Both the position numbers and the translations under genes were made by a program. From the NCBI GenBank assembly GCA_003252105.1, contig QKDL01000081.1:1-62967 (forward strand): a stretch of DNA of 62,967 bases. The letters are read 5' to 3'. The notes beneath the pieces are model-generated. The model saw only the letters and a program-made list of their open reading frames with translations. It was not told the origin of the DNA and did no database searches. Of the stretch, positions 44,199 through 51,807 are shown one piece after another. Source of the stretch: Arcobacter sp. (GTDB taxonomy: Bacteria; Campylobacterota; Campylobacteria; Campylobacterales; Arcobacteraceae). Position 1 is the first letter of the stretch; every line of letters begins with the position of its first letter.

Positions 44199-44896
44199 TA
44201 ATCAAAATTTCTATACTTGATTTCAAAATTATATTTATCATTAAATTGTTTGAAAAACTCTTTACTAATAGTATTTTTAGGAATATTTAATAAAGTAGGA
44301 ACAGAATCTAAACATTTTTGAATATAGTAGGTTTTTGAATATTTATATTTTTGTAAAACTTCTAAAATCTCTTTTATATCATTTTTTGATAAAAGTGAAT
44401 TATGGTATGTGGTTCTTACTTCAAAATCTATTTTTGAGTTGTTTAATAATCTCAAACTCTCAATAAATTTTTCATACTCTTTATTTTTTGTTATTTTAAA
44501 AAAGTTTGCTTTAGAGGTTTTAAAATCCAAAGCAATAAAGTCTAATAAATCATCTTTTAAAAGTTTTTCCAAAACTTGTGGATTTAAACCATTTGTATCA
44601 AGTTTTATTTTAAAGCCCATCGATTTTATATATTTACAAATATTATATATCTCTTTATGTAAGGTGGCTTCACCACCTGATAAAACAACACCTTTTAAAA
44701 GATTTTTTCTTTGTTTTAAAAAAGGGATTAATTGTGCGAAACTATAGGTGCCTTTTTTTAAAACTATATCAGGATTATGACAATAATCACATCTCATATT
44801 GCAGCCATTAAACCAGATAATACAAGATGGGTATTGTTCAAAATCCAAAAGAGTAAAAGGGCTTAGACTATCAATTATCTTTTTTTTGCTCCACAA
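44195..44896 (-). CDS. nrdG: NrdG, radical SAM activase of anaerobic ribonucleotide reductase
   Basis: The 233-residue protein has the radical SAM motif CNMRCDYC (about 32-39), VVLSGGEATLH and the LDTNG and ALDFKTS elements of the NrdG/PflA group. It uses SAM and a [4Fe-4S] cluster to make the glycyl radical on NrdD. The start codon is TTG at 44896, seven bases after AAAGGG. The gene overlaps the separate glycyl-radical peptide gene by 26 bp. Confidence 0.93.
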   Translation of the reverse strand: MWSKKKIIDSLSPFTLLDFEQYPSCIIWFNGCNMRCDYCHNPDIVLKKGTYSFAQLIPFLKQRKNLLKGVVLSGGEATLHKEIYNICKYIKSMGFKIKLDTNGLNPQVLEKLLKDDLLDFIALDFKTSKANFFKITKNKEYEKFIESLRLLNNSKIDFEVRTTYHNSLLSKNDIKEILEVLQKYKYSKTYYIQKCLDSVPTLLNIPKNTISKEFFKQFNDKYNFEIKYRNFDY

Positions 44897-45011
44897 AATA
44901 TACCCTTTGTTTATGTTCAGCTTTTTTCCCTATATTAAAACTCTCAACTGGTCTATGGTATCCCATAACTCTAGTGTAAACGATACATTTCGTTCTCTTT
45001 TTTTCTTGCAT
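44871..45011 (-). CDS. Separate 46-residue glycyl-radical domain of anaerobic ribonucleotide reductase
   Basis: The protein includes TRVMGYHRPVESFNIGKKAE and RVYFVEQ. This is the C-terminal glycyl-radical segment of class III reductases (R-V-x-G-Y, radical Gly at residue 17), normally the tail of NrdD. Here the main nrdD frame ends with TAA at 45021-45023. A new gene follows: TAAGGAGATAAAATG, a near-perfect ribosome binding site seven bases before the ATG. The ATG is in the same frame as nrdD, three codons after the stop. The gene overlaps nrdG by 26 bp. Either the enzyme works with its radical domain in trans (as GrcA/YfiD does for pyruvate formate-lyase), or the TAA is an assembly error or is read through. 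Confidence 0.85.
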   Translation of the reverse strand: MQEKKRTKCIVYTRVMGYHRPVESFNIGKKAEHKQRVYFVEQKKDN

Positions 45012-45020
45012 TTTATCTCC

Positions 45021-47117
45021 TTATGCAGATTTTATATTGTGTTGAATCTCTTCATCACATTTTGGGCAATATTCATGTTCTCCATTTAAATAACCATGAA
45101 TAGGACAAATTGAAAATAAAGGTGTTAATGTTATATATGGTAATTTGAAATTTTCAAGAACTGTCTTTAAAAATAATTTTGTAGATTCTATTGAACTTAA
45201 TTTTTCACTCATATATAGATGTAAAACAGTTCCGCCTGTATATTTAGTTTGTAAAATATCTTGTTTTAGTAAAGCTTCAAAAGGGTCATTTGTAAAATCA
45301 ACAGGAAGTTGAGAAGAGTTTGTATAGTAAATTTCATTATCAAATCCAGCTTGAAGAATATCTGGATATCTTTTTTTATCCTCTTTTGCAAATCTGTATG
45401 TTGTTCCTTCTGCTGGTGTTGCTTCAAGGTTATATAAGTTTCCACTTTTTTCTTGAAATGAAGTGATTTTTTCTCTTATGAAATCTAAAATTTCAGAAGA
45501 AAACTCAACTCCATAATCACTTGTAATATTTTCTTTGTCATTGGTAAAGTTTCTTATCATCTCATTTATACCATTTACCCCAATAGTTGAAAAATGATTA
45601 TTAAAACCCTTTAGATATCTTTTTGTATATGGATATAAACCTTGTTCAAATAGGTTATTTATGATAACTCTTTTTTTCTCTAAAGTGTTAAATGAAAGCT
45701 CTAAAAGTTTATTTAATTCATCATATAGTTTTTGTTTATTGTTTTTATATAAATATCCAAGTCGTGCCATATTTATAGTAACTACACCAATACTTCCTGT
45801 CATCTCAGCACTTCCAAATAGACCATTTCCTCTTTTTAATAATTCTCTTAAATCTAGTTGGAGTCTACAACACATACTTCTAACAGCACCTGGTTTATAA
45901 GCATTAGGGTTTTCTATTTTTTCCCCTAATTCATTTGTCATATATTGACTTCCTACAAAGTTTTGAAAATAACTTGAACCAACTTTTGCACTGTTTTCCA
46001 AAAGAATATCTACATTTTCTCCATCCCAATCAAAATCTTCAGTTATATTTACTGTGGGAATAGGGAAGGTAAAAGGTTGTCCATTTTTATCCCCGTGGGT
46101 CATAATCTCATAAAAGGCTTTGTTTATTAGATTCATCTCTTTTTGAAAATGTTTAAAAGTCAAATTCGTTAATCTATTTACCCCTTTGTCTTTTAGTTTT
46201 TGTTTTATTTTTTCATTCTCTTCAAATTGTTCAAATAGATGTTTATCGTTGTATGTTGGAAACTGCTCTTTTAAATCAGATGGTACATTCCAATCAAGTG
46301 TGATATTTGTAAATGGACTTTGTCCCCATCTTGATGGAACATTTAGATTAAAAATAAAACTTGTAAGTGCTTTTTTAACCTCTTCATATGATAAATCATC
46401 AATAAAAACATAAGGTGCCAAATAGGTATCGAAAGAGCTAAAAGCTTGCGCTCCAGCCCATTCACTTTGTAAAATACCTAAAAAATTTGCCATTTGGCTA
46501 AGAGCTTGTCTAAAATGTTTTGCAGCTTTACTTTCTACTCTTCCTCTTACTCCGTTAAACCCTTCATTTAACAACTGTCTTAAACTCCAACCTGCACAAT
46601 ATCCAGTAAGACAATCTAAATCATGAATATGGATATCCCCATTTCTATGGGCAACCCCTTCTTTAACATCATAAACCTTATCCAGCCAATAGTTTGCGAT
46701 AACTTTTCCTGCAAGATTGTTTACAAGTCCAGAGTTTGAGTAACCAGTATTTGCATTTGCATTTATTCTCCAGTCATTTTTATGGATATACTCTTCTACA
46801 CTTTTAGTTGAATCAACAAAGGTTGTATCTTGGTTGAGGCCTAGTATATGTTCTCTTTGCATCTTATGTAAAAATCTATATGTAATAAACGATTTCATCA
46901 CACTAAAATATCTATACTCAAATAAAGATTTTTCAATAAAGTCTTGAATATCTTCCACATTATGATTTTTATTTTCATATAATTTTTGTATCACTGAAAC
47001 AAAGATTATTTTATTGTAAGTAATCTCTACACTTCTAAATGCTTTTTTTATAGCATCCTCTATTTTATAAGCTTTAAATGGCTCTTTTGAACCATCTCTT
47101 TTTATTACAAAATCCAT
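45021..47117 (-). CDS. nrdD: NrdD, anaerobic ribonucleoside-triphosphate reductase, main chain without the glycyl-radical segment
   Basis: The 698-residue protein has an N-terminal ATP-cone (MDFVIKRDGSKEPFKAYKIED), the barrel with NGDIHIHDLDCLTGYCAGWSLRQLL, the thiyl-radical region RSMCCRLQLDLREL, and GSIGVVTINMARLGY. It ends with a zinc-site-like CPIHGYLNGEHEYCPKC just before the stop. The conserved RVxGY radical motif expected after the zinc site is missing from this frame. It is encoded separately at 45011-44871. The order is nrdD, radical peptide, nrdG. The promoter carries its own Crp/Fnr-type operator, which fits anaerobic use. Confidence 0.94.
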   Translation of the reverse strand: MDFVIKRDGSKEPFKAYKIEDAIKKAFRSVEITYNKIIFVSVIQKLYENKNHNVEDIQDFIEKSLFEYRYFSVMKSFITYRFLHKMQREHILGLNQDTTFVDSTKSVEEYIHKNDWRINANANTGYSNSGLVNNLAGKVIANYWLDKVYDVKEGVAHRNGDIHIHDLDCLTGYCAGWSLRQLLNEGFNGVRGRVESKAAKHFRQALSQMANFLGILQSEWAGAQAFSSFDTYLAPYVFIDDLSYEEVKKALTSFIFNLNVPSRWGQSPFTNITLDWNVPSDLKEQFPTYNDKHLFEQFEENEKIKQKLKDKGVNRLTNLTFKHFQKEMNLINKAFYEIMTHGDKNGQPFTFPIPTVNITEDFDWDGENVDILLENSAKVGSSYFQNFVGSQYMTNELGEKIENPNAYKPGAVRSMCCRLQLDLRELLKRGNGLFGSAEMTGSIGVVTINMARLGYLYKNNKQKLYDELNKLLELSFNTLEKKRVIINNLFEQGLYPYTKRYLKGFNNHFSTIGVNGINEMIRNFTNDKENITSDYGVEFSSEILDFIREKITSFQEKSGNLYNLEATPAEGTTYRFAKEDKKRYPDILQAGFDNEIYYTNSSQLPVDFTNDPFEALLKQDILQTKYTGGTVLHLYMSEKLSSIESTKLFLKTVLENFKLPYITLTPLFSICPIHGYLNGEHEYCPKCDEEIQHNIKSA

Positions 47118-47146
47118 AAATATGACCTTTTAAATCTGTTTTGACA

Positions 47147-47188
47147 ATTGTATTAAAGATTTTTTTTTAAAGGTATGACTAGGGTCAA
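47147..47188 (-). promoter_or_regulatory. nrdD promoter: Crp/Fnr-type operator plus -10 box
   Basis: The operator TTGACCCTAGTCAT (47175-47188, minus strand; last base off consensus) and TACAAT at 47147-47152. Spacing is 29.5 bp. A start near 47140 is predicted, giving a leader of about 23 nt. Confidence 0.72.
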
Positions 47189-47216
47189 AATTGATTCTAA
47201 ATACAAAAATTTATAC

Positions 47217-47258
47217 TTGATGTATGTCAAGACAAAAGTTTTTAGTTTGTAATAGAAT
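47217..47258 (+). promoter_or_regulatory. moaA promoter: Crp/Fnr-type operator plus -10 box
   Basis: The operator TTGATGTATGTCAA is at 47217-47230 and TAGAAT at 47253-47258, spacing 29.5 bp. It is back to back with the nrdD operator. No -10 box lies 29.5 bp away on the minus side, so this site serves moaA only. Confidence 0.76.
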
Positions 47259-47276
47259 TTCATTTAGGAGATTAAG

Positions 47277-48257
47277 ATGTTAATAGATAATTACAATAGA
47301 AAAATAGATTATTTAAGAGTTTCAGTAACTCAAAGATGTAATTTCAGATGTCAATATTGTATGCCAGAAAAACCTTTTGAGTGGATACCAAAAGAGGATT
47401 TACTTTCATATGAGCAGATGTTTAAATTTATAAAAGTAGCTATATCAAATGGAATAAAGAAGATTAGAATCACAGGTGGAGAACCATTAGTCAGAGATGA
47501 TTTGGATAAGTTTATATCTATGATAAATGAATATGCTCCGTCAATAGATTTAGGTCTTACTACAAATGGATATTTGCTAAAATCACAAGCTAAAAAACTA
47601 AAAGAAGCTGGATTAAAAAGAATCAATATATCTTTAGATTCTTTAGAAAGAGAAACTTTTTGGTATTTAACCAAAAAAGATGTTTTATCAAAAGTTTTAG
47701 AAGGAATAGATGAAGCCATAAAAGTTGGAATCAAAGTTAAAATAAATAGTGTAGTTTTAAAAAAGATAAATGAAAATGAAATTTTATCTTTATATGAGTT
47801 TGCAAAACAAAGAGATATTCAAATTAGATTTATAGAGTATATGGAAAATGAGATGGCTTATAATCAATTAAAAACCTTAACAAGCCAAGAGATTTTAAAT
47901 ATTATCTCTACTAAATATAGTTTTGAAACAGTTGAAAATAGTGTAAATTCAGCTGCAAAACTTTATGAAGACAATCAAGGTTATGTTTTTGGAATAATTG
48001 AGCCATACGATGATTCTTTTTGTTCAACATGTAATAGAATTAGATTATCAGCAGAAGGGGATTTGATTCCATGTTTATATTATGAAGATTCTATTAATAT
48101 CAAAGAATCAATCTCTAGTAAAAAAGATTTGGAAAATGTTTTATTTAAAGTAGTTCAAAATAGACCAGAAAAAAATAAATGGACTAAAAACAATCTACAA
48201 TTAGAATCTTCAAAAGAAAATATCTCTTCAAGAGCTTTTTATTATACAGGTGGATAG
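47277..48257 (+). CDS. moaA: MoaA, GTP 3',8-cyclase of molybdenum cofactor synthesis
   Basis: The 326-residue radical SAM enzyme has the N-terminal cluster CNFRCQYC with RLRVSVT-type context (YLRVSVTQRCNF), ITGGEPLVRDDL, GLTTNGYLL and SLDSLE. The C-terminal second cluster is CSTCNRIRLSAEG with a downstream Cys (PCLYY), and the C-terminus ends in the double glycine YYTGG required for activity. It makes the first molybdopterin precursor and so supports NapA. Its Crp/Fnr-type promoter ties cofactor supply to nitrate respiration. The ribosome binding site is TAGGAG, 8 bases before the ATG. Confidence 0.96.
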   Translation: MLIDNYNRKIDYLRVSVTQRCNFRCQYCMPEKPFEWIPKEDLLSYEQMFKFIKVAISNGIKKIRITGGEPLVRDDLDKFISMINEYAPSIDLGLTTNGYLLKSQAKKLKEAGLKRINISLDSLERETFWYLTKKDVLSKVLEGIDEAIKVGIKVKINSVVLKKINENEILSLYEFAKQRDIQIRFIEYMENEMAYNQLKTLTSQEILNIISTKYSFETVENSVNSAAKLYEDNQGYVFGIIEPYDDSFCSTCNRIRLSAEGDLIPCLYYEDSINIKESISSKKDLENVLFKVVQNRPEKNKWTKNNLQLESSKENISSRAFYYTGG

Positions 48258-48286
48258 TCAAAATATAATACTTGTTTGAGTGATAT

Positions 48287-48314
48287 AAATAAAAGGGAAT
48301 TAACCCTTTTATTT
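48287..48314. terminator. Bidirectional terminator between moaA and the cytochrome c gene
   Basis: A perfect 11-bp inverted repeat AAATAAAAGGG/CCCTTTTATTT with a 6-base loop, overlapping the stop codon of the cytochrome gene. It has T-rich runs inside the arms on both strands. Confidence 0.7.
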
Positions 48315-48596
48315 ACCAATTTTTTGTGCGATTGCTTCAATATCAGCACCAGATAAAGCTGCAACTTGACCTTTCATAAGACCTTTCATAGCTCCACCAT
48401 ATGAACCATCTTTATAACCTTTCATAGCAGCTGCAATTTCAGCTTTAGTCATATCTTTGATAATTTTAGATTTTCCCATAGCTGCTTTTTCACCATTTGC
48501 ACCATGACATGCAACACATCTAGCATATACATCTGCTGATGCATTAACTGCCAAAAATCCTAGTAATATAACTGCTGTAGTTAAAACTTTTTTCAT
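48309..48596 (-). CDS. Small periplasmic class I cytochrome c (c553-like)
   Basis: The 95-residue protein has a Sec signal (MKKVLTTAVILLGFLAVNASA), one haem site CVACH followed by GANGEKAAMGKSKII, and the sixth-ligand Met in the MKGYKDGSYGGAMKGLM region. It is probably a soluble electron carrier, for example between the bc1 complex and periplasmic reductases or oxidases. It has its own Crp/Fnr-type promoter, divergent from the regulator gene. Confidence 0.92.
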   Translation of the reverse strand: MKKVLTTAVILLGFLAVNASADVYARCVACHGANGEKAAMGKSKIIKDMTKAEIAAAMKGYKDGSYGGAMKGLMKGQVAALSGADIEAIAQKIGK

Positions 48597-48619
48597 GTTA
48601 ATCCTTTTTGTTTTTTGAA

Positions 48620-48661
48620 AGTTTAATGAAAAAATGTTATATTGTCTTTGATTTAAGTCAA
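48620..48661 (-). promoter_or_regulatory. Cytochrome c promoter: Crp/Fnr-type operator plus -10 box
   Basis: The operator TTGATTTAAGTCAA is at 48648-48661 and TAAACT at 48620-48625, spacing 29.5 bp. It lies 10 bp from the operator of the divergent regulator gene. Confidence 0.75.
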
Positions 48662-48671
48662 ATTATTTTAA

Positions 48672-48713
48672 TTGATTTAAATCAATTAAATGATGAAGTA
48701 ATTTGAGTATAAT
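48672..48713 (+). promoter_or_regulatory. Promoter of the Crp/Fnr gene: autoregulatory operator plus -10 box
   Basis: The operator TTGATTTAAATCAA is at 48672-48685, the core of a 24-bp perfect palindrome (48667-48690). The -10 is TATAAT at 48708-48713, spacing 29.5 bp. It is the best site in the window and precedes the only Crp/Fnr-family gene, so positive autoregulation is likely. Confidence 0.8.
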
Positions 48714-48749
48714 CTTTAAAATAATTTTAAAAAGTAAGTAAAGATAAGT

Positions 48750-49412
48750 ATGAACAATATCAAAGATATAATAAAATCGATACCATTATTTACAGCTTTG
48801 CCAGATGATGAAATTGATTTGTTGGCTACAATGTCTCATGTATCAAAGTACAATGCAAATACTGTACTTTTTTATGAATCAGAAACAACAGATGAATTAC
48901 TTTTTTTGGTAGAAGGTTTATTAAAAGTATATAAAATAGATAAGTATGACAATGAGATATTTTTATATTATGTTTATCCAAACTCTATGATATCAGAATT
49001 ATCAAATCTAAATGACAATAAAATCAACTGCTTTTCAAATAGTGAATTTTTAAGAGATAGTGTGATGCTTTGTGTCAATTTTAAAAAATTTAAAGAAGAG
49101 TTTCTAAGTCAAAATGATTTAGTTCAAAAATTTATCAATGAATTGATTTATAAAAATCAACAACTACAATGTATTGTAAATAGAGAATTAGTTTTTGATG
49201 CAACTTCAAAAGTTGCTTTTATGCTTACAAATGATTTGGATATGTTTAATCACCTAAAAAGAAATGAAGTATCATTGTTACTACATATACAACCAGAAAC
49301 TTTATCAAGGGTACTAAAAAGATTGGTTAGAAATGGTACAATATCAATCGATAAAGGGATTGTATCAATCGAAAATGGTGATGAATTAAAAAGTATTTAT
49401 CTAGGATTATAA
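48750..49412 (+). CDS. Crp/Fnr family transcription regulator (candidate for the TTGAY-N4-RTCAA regulon)
   Basis: The 220-residue protein has an N-terminal cyclic-nucleotide-type beta barrel (about 10-125) and a long dimer helix. The C-terminal winged helix has recognition helix QPETLSRVLKRLVRNG (E, T, S, R as in Fnr/Crp readers of TTGA). There is no N-terminal cysteine cluster as in E. coli FNR; three scattered Cys occur (about 92, 109, 137). It resembles the Nss group of Campylobacterota (NssR, NssA-C), which respond to nitrosative stress or nitrate. It is transcribed with the PilJ-domain protein 1 bp downstream. Confidence 0.9.
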   Translation: MNNIKDIIKSIPLFTALPDDEIDLLATMSHVSKYNANTVLFYESETTDELLFLVEGLLKVYKIDKYDNEIFLYYVYPNSMISELSNLNDNKINCFSNSEFLRDSVMLCVNFKKFKEEFLSQNDLVQKFINELIYKNQQLQCIVNRELVFDATSKVAFMLTNDLDMFNHLKRNEVSLLLHIQPETLSRVLKRLVRNGTISIDKGIVSIENGDELKSIYLGL

Positions 49413-49413
49413 G

Positions 49414-50403
49414 ATGAAAAAAGAGATTAGTGTTAGTGGGAAAATTAAGATTTTAGGAGCATTATTAATATCTACTGTATTTTTTGTGATTTGTGTATCT
49501 TTATATTTAAATTTAAAAAATTCAAAAGATGGTACTATTATAAATATTGCTGGTAAACAAAGAATGCTTACACAAAAGATTACAAAAAATATCTTTTATT
49601 TATATCAAACAAAATCAAATAATTTTACACAAATTGATAATGCAATAGAAGAGTTTAATTATGGATTAAAAACCCTAAAAGATGGAAATGAGTTATTAAA
49701 TATATCTGCTGCTCCAACGGATATAATCAATAATCAATTATCAAAAGTCATAGTTTTATGGAATACCTTTGAAAAAAATACAAAAGAGTTTAAAGAAGCT
49801 ATTTTAAAAGATGATATTCAAAAACAAAACTCTATTTTAAAATATATGTATGAAACAAATACGGTTTTGTTAGATGAGGTTGATAAAGTTGTAAGTTTAT
49901 ATACTAGATATATTGAAGAGAAAACTGCGTTTATAAAAAACTTCCAATACACTTCATTTGCTTTGATGTTTATGTTGACAATCTACTCTTTGGTTCAATT
50001 AAAACAAATTGAGTCACATGCAAAAGAGTTTATGTCAAAATATAGTCAACTAAATTCAGGTGAGATAAGCAATTTAGAGCCTATACATGTGGAGAGTGAA
50101 AAAGAGTTTGTAGAGATGGCAAACAATATGAATAATTTTATAAATAAAGTAAATTCTGCTATGAATTATTCAGAATCAGCCCTTGAACAGTCTAAATTAG
50201 CATCAGAGAAATTATTAGATTTAACAGATGAGTTTGAAAATATTATTGATGAATTAGGAAATAAATCTGAAATAGTAAAAGAGATAAATAGAAGTGAAGA
50301 TATAGCTATTGAGTCATCAGAAAATCTACTTAAAACTACTAAAAAATTAAATGATTTAAAAACACAATTAGATTTACTATTAAAAAATTGTCAAAACAAA
50401 TAA
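49414..50403 (+). CDS. PilJ/NarX-like nitrate-sensor-type membrane protein without output domain
   Basis: The 329-residue protein has TM1 (about 12-30), a periplasmic four-helix-type domain with the P-box-like IAGKQRMLTQKITKN (about 45-59), and TM2 (about 174-196). The remaining cytoplasmic part of about 130 residues is coiled coil, with no kinase, cyclase or chemoreceptor tip. It starts 1 bp after the Crp/Fnr gene stop, so the two are co-expressed. It may pass a nitrate or nitrite signal to the regulator or to another kinase by direct contact (inference). Confidence 0.82.
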   Translation: MKKEISVSGKIKILGALLISTVFFVICVSLYLNLKNSKDGTIINIAGKQRMLTQKITKNIFYLYQTKSNNFTQIDNAIEEFNYGLKTLKDGNELLNISAAPTDIINNQLSKVIVLWNTFEKNTKEFKEAILKDDIQKQNSILKYMYETNTVLLDEVDKVVSLYTRYIEEKTAFIKNFQYTSFALMFMLTIYSLVQLKQIESHAKEFMSKYSQLNSGEISNLEPIHVESEKEFVEMANNMNNFINKVNSAMNYSESALEQSKLASEKLLDLTDEFENIIDELGNKSEIVKEINRSEDIAIESSENLLKTTKKLNDLKTQLDLLLKNCQNK

Positions 50404-50477
50404 GCCAAGAAGGAAAATAAAAATATATTAGTTTAGGAATTTTTTTAATTGTAGGAGGAGAGCCTTCTTGGTTATTT
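50393..50477 (-). ncRNA. Predicted small RNA (about 85 nt) with anti-Shine-Dalgarno stretch
   Basis: A complete promoter points into this gene-free gap. The predicted transcript, from about 50477 leftwards, begins with CCAAGAAGG (50471-50463) pairing with CCTTCTTGG (50413-50405), a 9-bp stem extended by A-U and G-U pairs. The U-rich tail CUUAUUUGUUUUG follows. The loop starts with CUCUCCUCCUAC (50462-50451), containing CUCCUCC, complementary to ribosome binding sites. The 3' end is uncertain. The same hairpin could also terminate the convergent PilJ gene. Confidence 0.55.
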
Positions 50478-50483
50478 GATAAA

Positions 50484-50525
50484 ATTCTAACAAAACTTTT
50501 AAATAAATTATTTGACTAAAATCAA
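50484..50525 (-). promoter_or_regulatory. Orphan Crp/Fnr-type promoter pointing into the gap (small RNA promoter)
   Basis: The operator TTGATTTTAGTCAA (50512-50525 read on the minus strand) and TGT-TAGAAT extended -10 at 50484-50489, spacing 29.5 bp, identical to the nap promoter geometry. It lies downstream of the ferric-binding-protein stop and reads away from it, so it serves no annotated gene. Confidence 0.72.
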
Positions 50526-50545
50526 ATATTCAAATTTTTTGAAAT

Positions 50546-51559
50546 CTATTTCCATTTAACTTTTTTAAATACTTCTACAGCTTTGTGATTATAGTATCCA
50601 AGGTATTCCATATTTATTTTATCTTCTTTAAAATCTCCCCATGATTTAAGCAGTTCTAAGGGTTCAACTGTTTCATTGATTGGATATTCATAAGAAGCTT
50701 CTGCATATATTTTTTGGGCTTTAGAACTTAACATAAATTCCATGAATTTGATTGCATTTTCTTTATTTTTGCTATATTTTACTACACCCATTCCTGAAAT
50801 ATTTATATGAGTACCTCTTTCATTTTTTCCTTGGTCAGGGAAAAATATACCAATATCATCAGTAAGTTCAACTTCATGTGGTTTTTTTGAATTCATCAAT
50901 TTTGCAAGATAATAAGTATTTATAATTGCAAGATTACCTCTATTATATGAAATAGATTTTATTTGATTAGTATCACCTTCAAGTGGGCTTCTTGCTAAGT
51001 TTCCAACAATACCTTTTGCCCATTTAGTTATCTCCTCTTCACCTTCATATGCTATAAGTGCTGCTAACAATGACATATTATACATTTCTGTTGATTTTCC
51101 CACAACAACTTTTTTTGCCCATTTTTGTGTTGCTAAATCTTTATATGTTGATAATTGAGATGGTGAAACTTTCTTTTTATTGTAAGCAATAACTCTGGCT
51201 CTTTTAGTAAGGCCATACCAATAACCTTTTTTTTGTCTTAGGTGACTTGGTACGATTTTTTCAAGTTTTTCTGAAGTTACAGGTTGTAGTAAATTATTAT
51301 ATTGTGCATAAACAAGTCTTCCTGCATCAACTGTGATTAATACATCTGCATCTGTATCTTCTCCATCTGATTGTATCTCTGTAAGTACTTCAGATGAATC
51401 TAATTCAGTTAGATTTATTTTTATACCAGTTTCTTTTTCAAACATTTCAAATAATTGTTTATCTGCATAATAGTTTCTGTGTGAATAGACATTTAACACA
51501 TTTGATGCATTTAATGATGAAAATAATATTAATGCACCTATAATTAATTTTAAAATCAT
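50546..51559 (-). CDS. Ferric iron-binding periplasmic protein (FutA/FbpA type)
   Basis: The 337-residue protein has a signal peptide (MILKLIIGALILFSSLNAS). It has the iron-binding-protein features NVYSHRNYYADKQLFEMFE, VDAGRLVYAQ, GLTKRARVIAYNKKKV and the tyrosine pair INTYYLAKLM that coordinates Fe3+. No ABC permease or ATPase gene is adjacent. A Fur-type palindrome at 51621-51635 precedes it. It is divergent from the exbB-tonB operon. Confidence 0.9.
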   Translation of the reverse strand: MILKLIIGALILFSSLNASNVLNVYSHRNYYADKQLFEMFEKETGIKINLTELDSSEVLTEIQSDGEDTDADVLITVDAGRLVYAQYNNLLQPVTSEKLEKIVPSHLRQKKGYWYGLTKRARVIAYNKKKVSPSQLSTYKDLATQKWAKKVVVGKSTEMYNMSLLAALIAYEGEEEITKWAKGIVGNLARSPLEGDTNQIKSISYNRGNLAIINTYYLAKLMNSKKPHEVELTDDIGIFFPDQGKNERGTHINISGMGVVKYSKNKENAIKFMEFMLSSKAQKIYAEASYEYPINETVEPLELLKSWGDFKEDKINMEYLGYYNHKAVEVFKKVKWK

Positions 51560-51620
51560 TTTTATCCTTCATAAAAAATTTTAGAACTATACAAATTTAA
51601 TCTTAAATAATTATTAAAAA

Positions 51621-51635
51621 TGATAATCACTATTA
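51621..51635 (-). promoter_or_regulatory. Fur box for the ferric-binding-protein gene
   Basis: TGATAATCACTATTA is a 7-1-7 Fur-type inverted repeat with a few mismatches, 62 bp upstream of the ATG, in a very AT-rich spacer. Confidence 0.6.
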
Positions 51636-51701
51636 AAAAAGTTTTAGAATTTTATGTTATTTGAAAATAAAAGGAATGCAAATTGCATTTAATAAAATAA
51701 A

Positions 51702-51716
51702 TGATAACTATTATCA
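51702..51716 (+). promoter_or_regulatory. Fur box for the exbB-exbD-tonB-receptor operon
   Basis: TGATAACTATTATCA is a 7-1-7 Fur-type inverted repeat with one mismatch, about 90 bp upstream of the exbB ATG. Iron-repressed expression of the operon is expected. Confidence 0.7.
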
Positions 51717-51807
51717 ATATTAATAATAAATTAAGTAAATTTCATTTAATATTCCAATTAAAATATCATTTTTTAAATTTTGGCGTAAACTTATACGAAG
51801 GACAATA

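Noticed and set aside
47194-47230. moaA operator at 47217 also driving nrdD
   Set aside because: The minus-side position 29.5 bp away reads TCAATT, not a -10 box, while nrdD has its own operator at 47175 with TACAAT at the right distance.
50512-50546. Operator at 50512 controlling the ferric-binding-protein gene
   Set aside because: It lies beyond the 3' end of that gene and points away from it; the gene has its own Fur-type upstream site.
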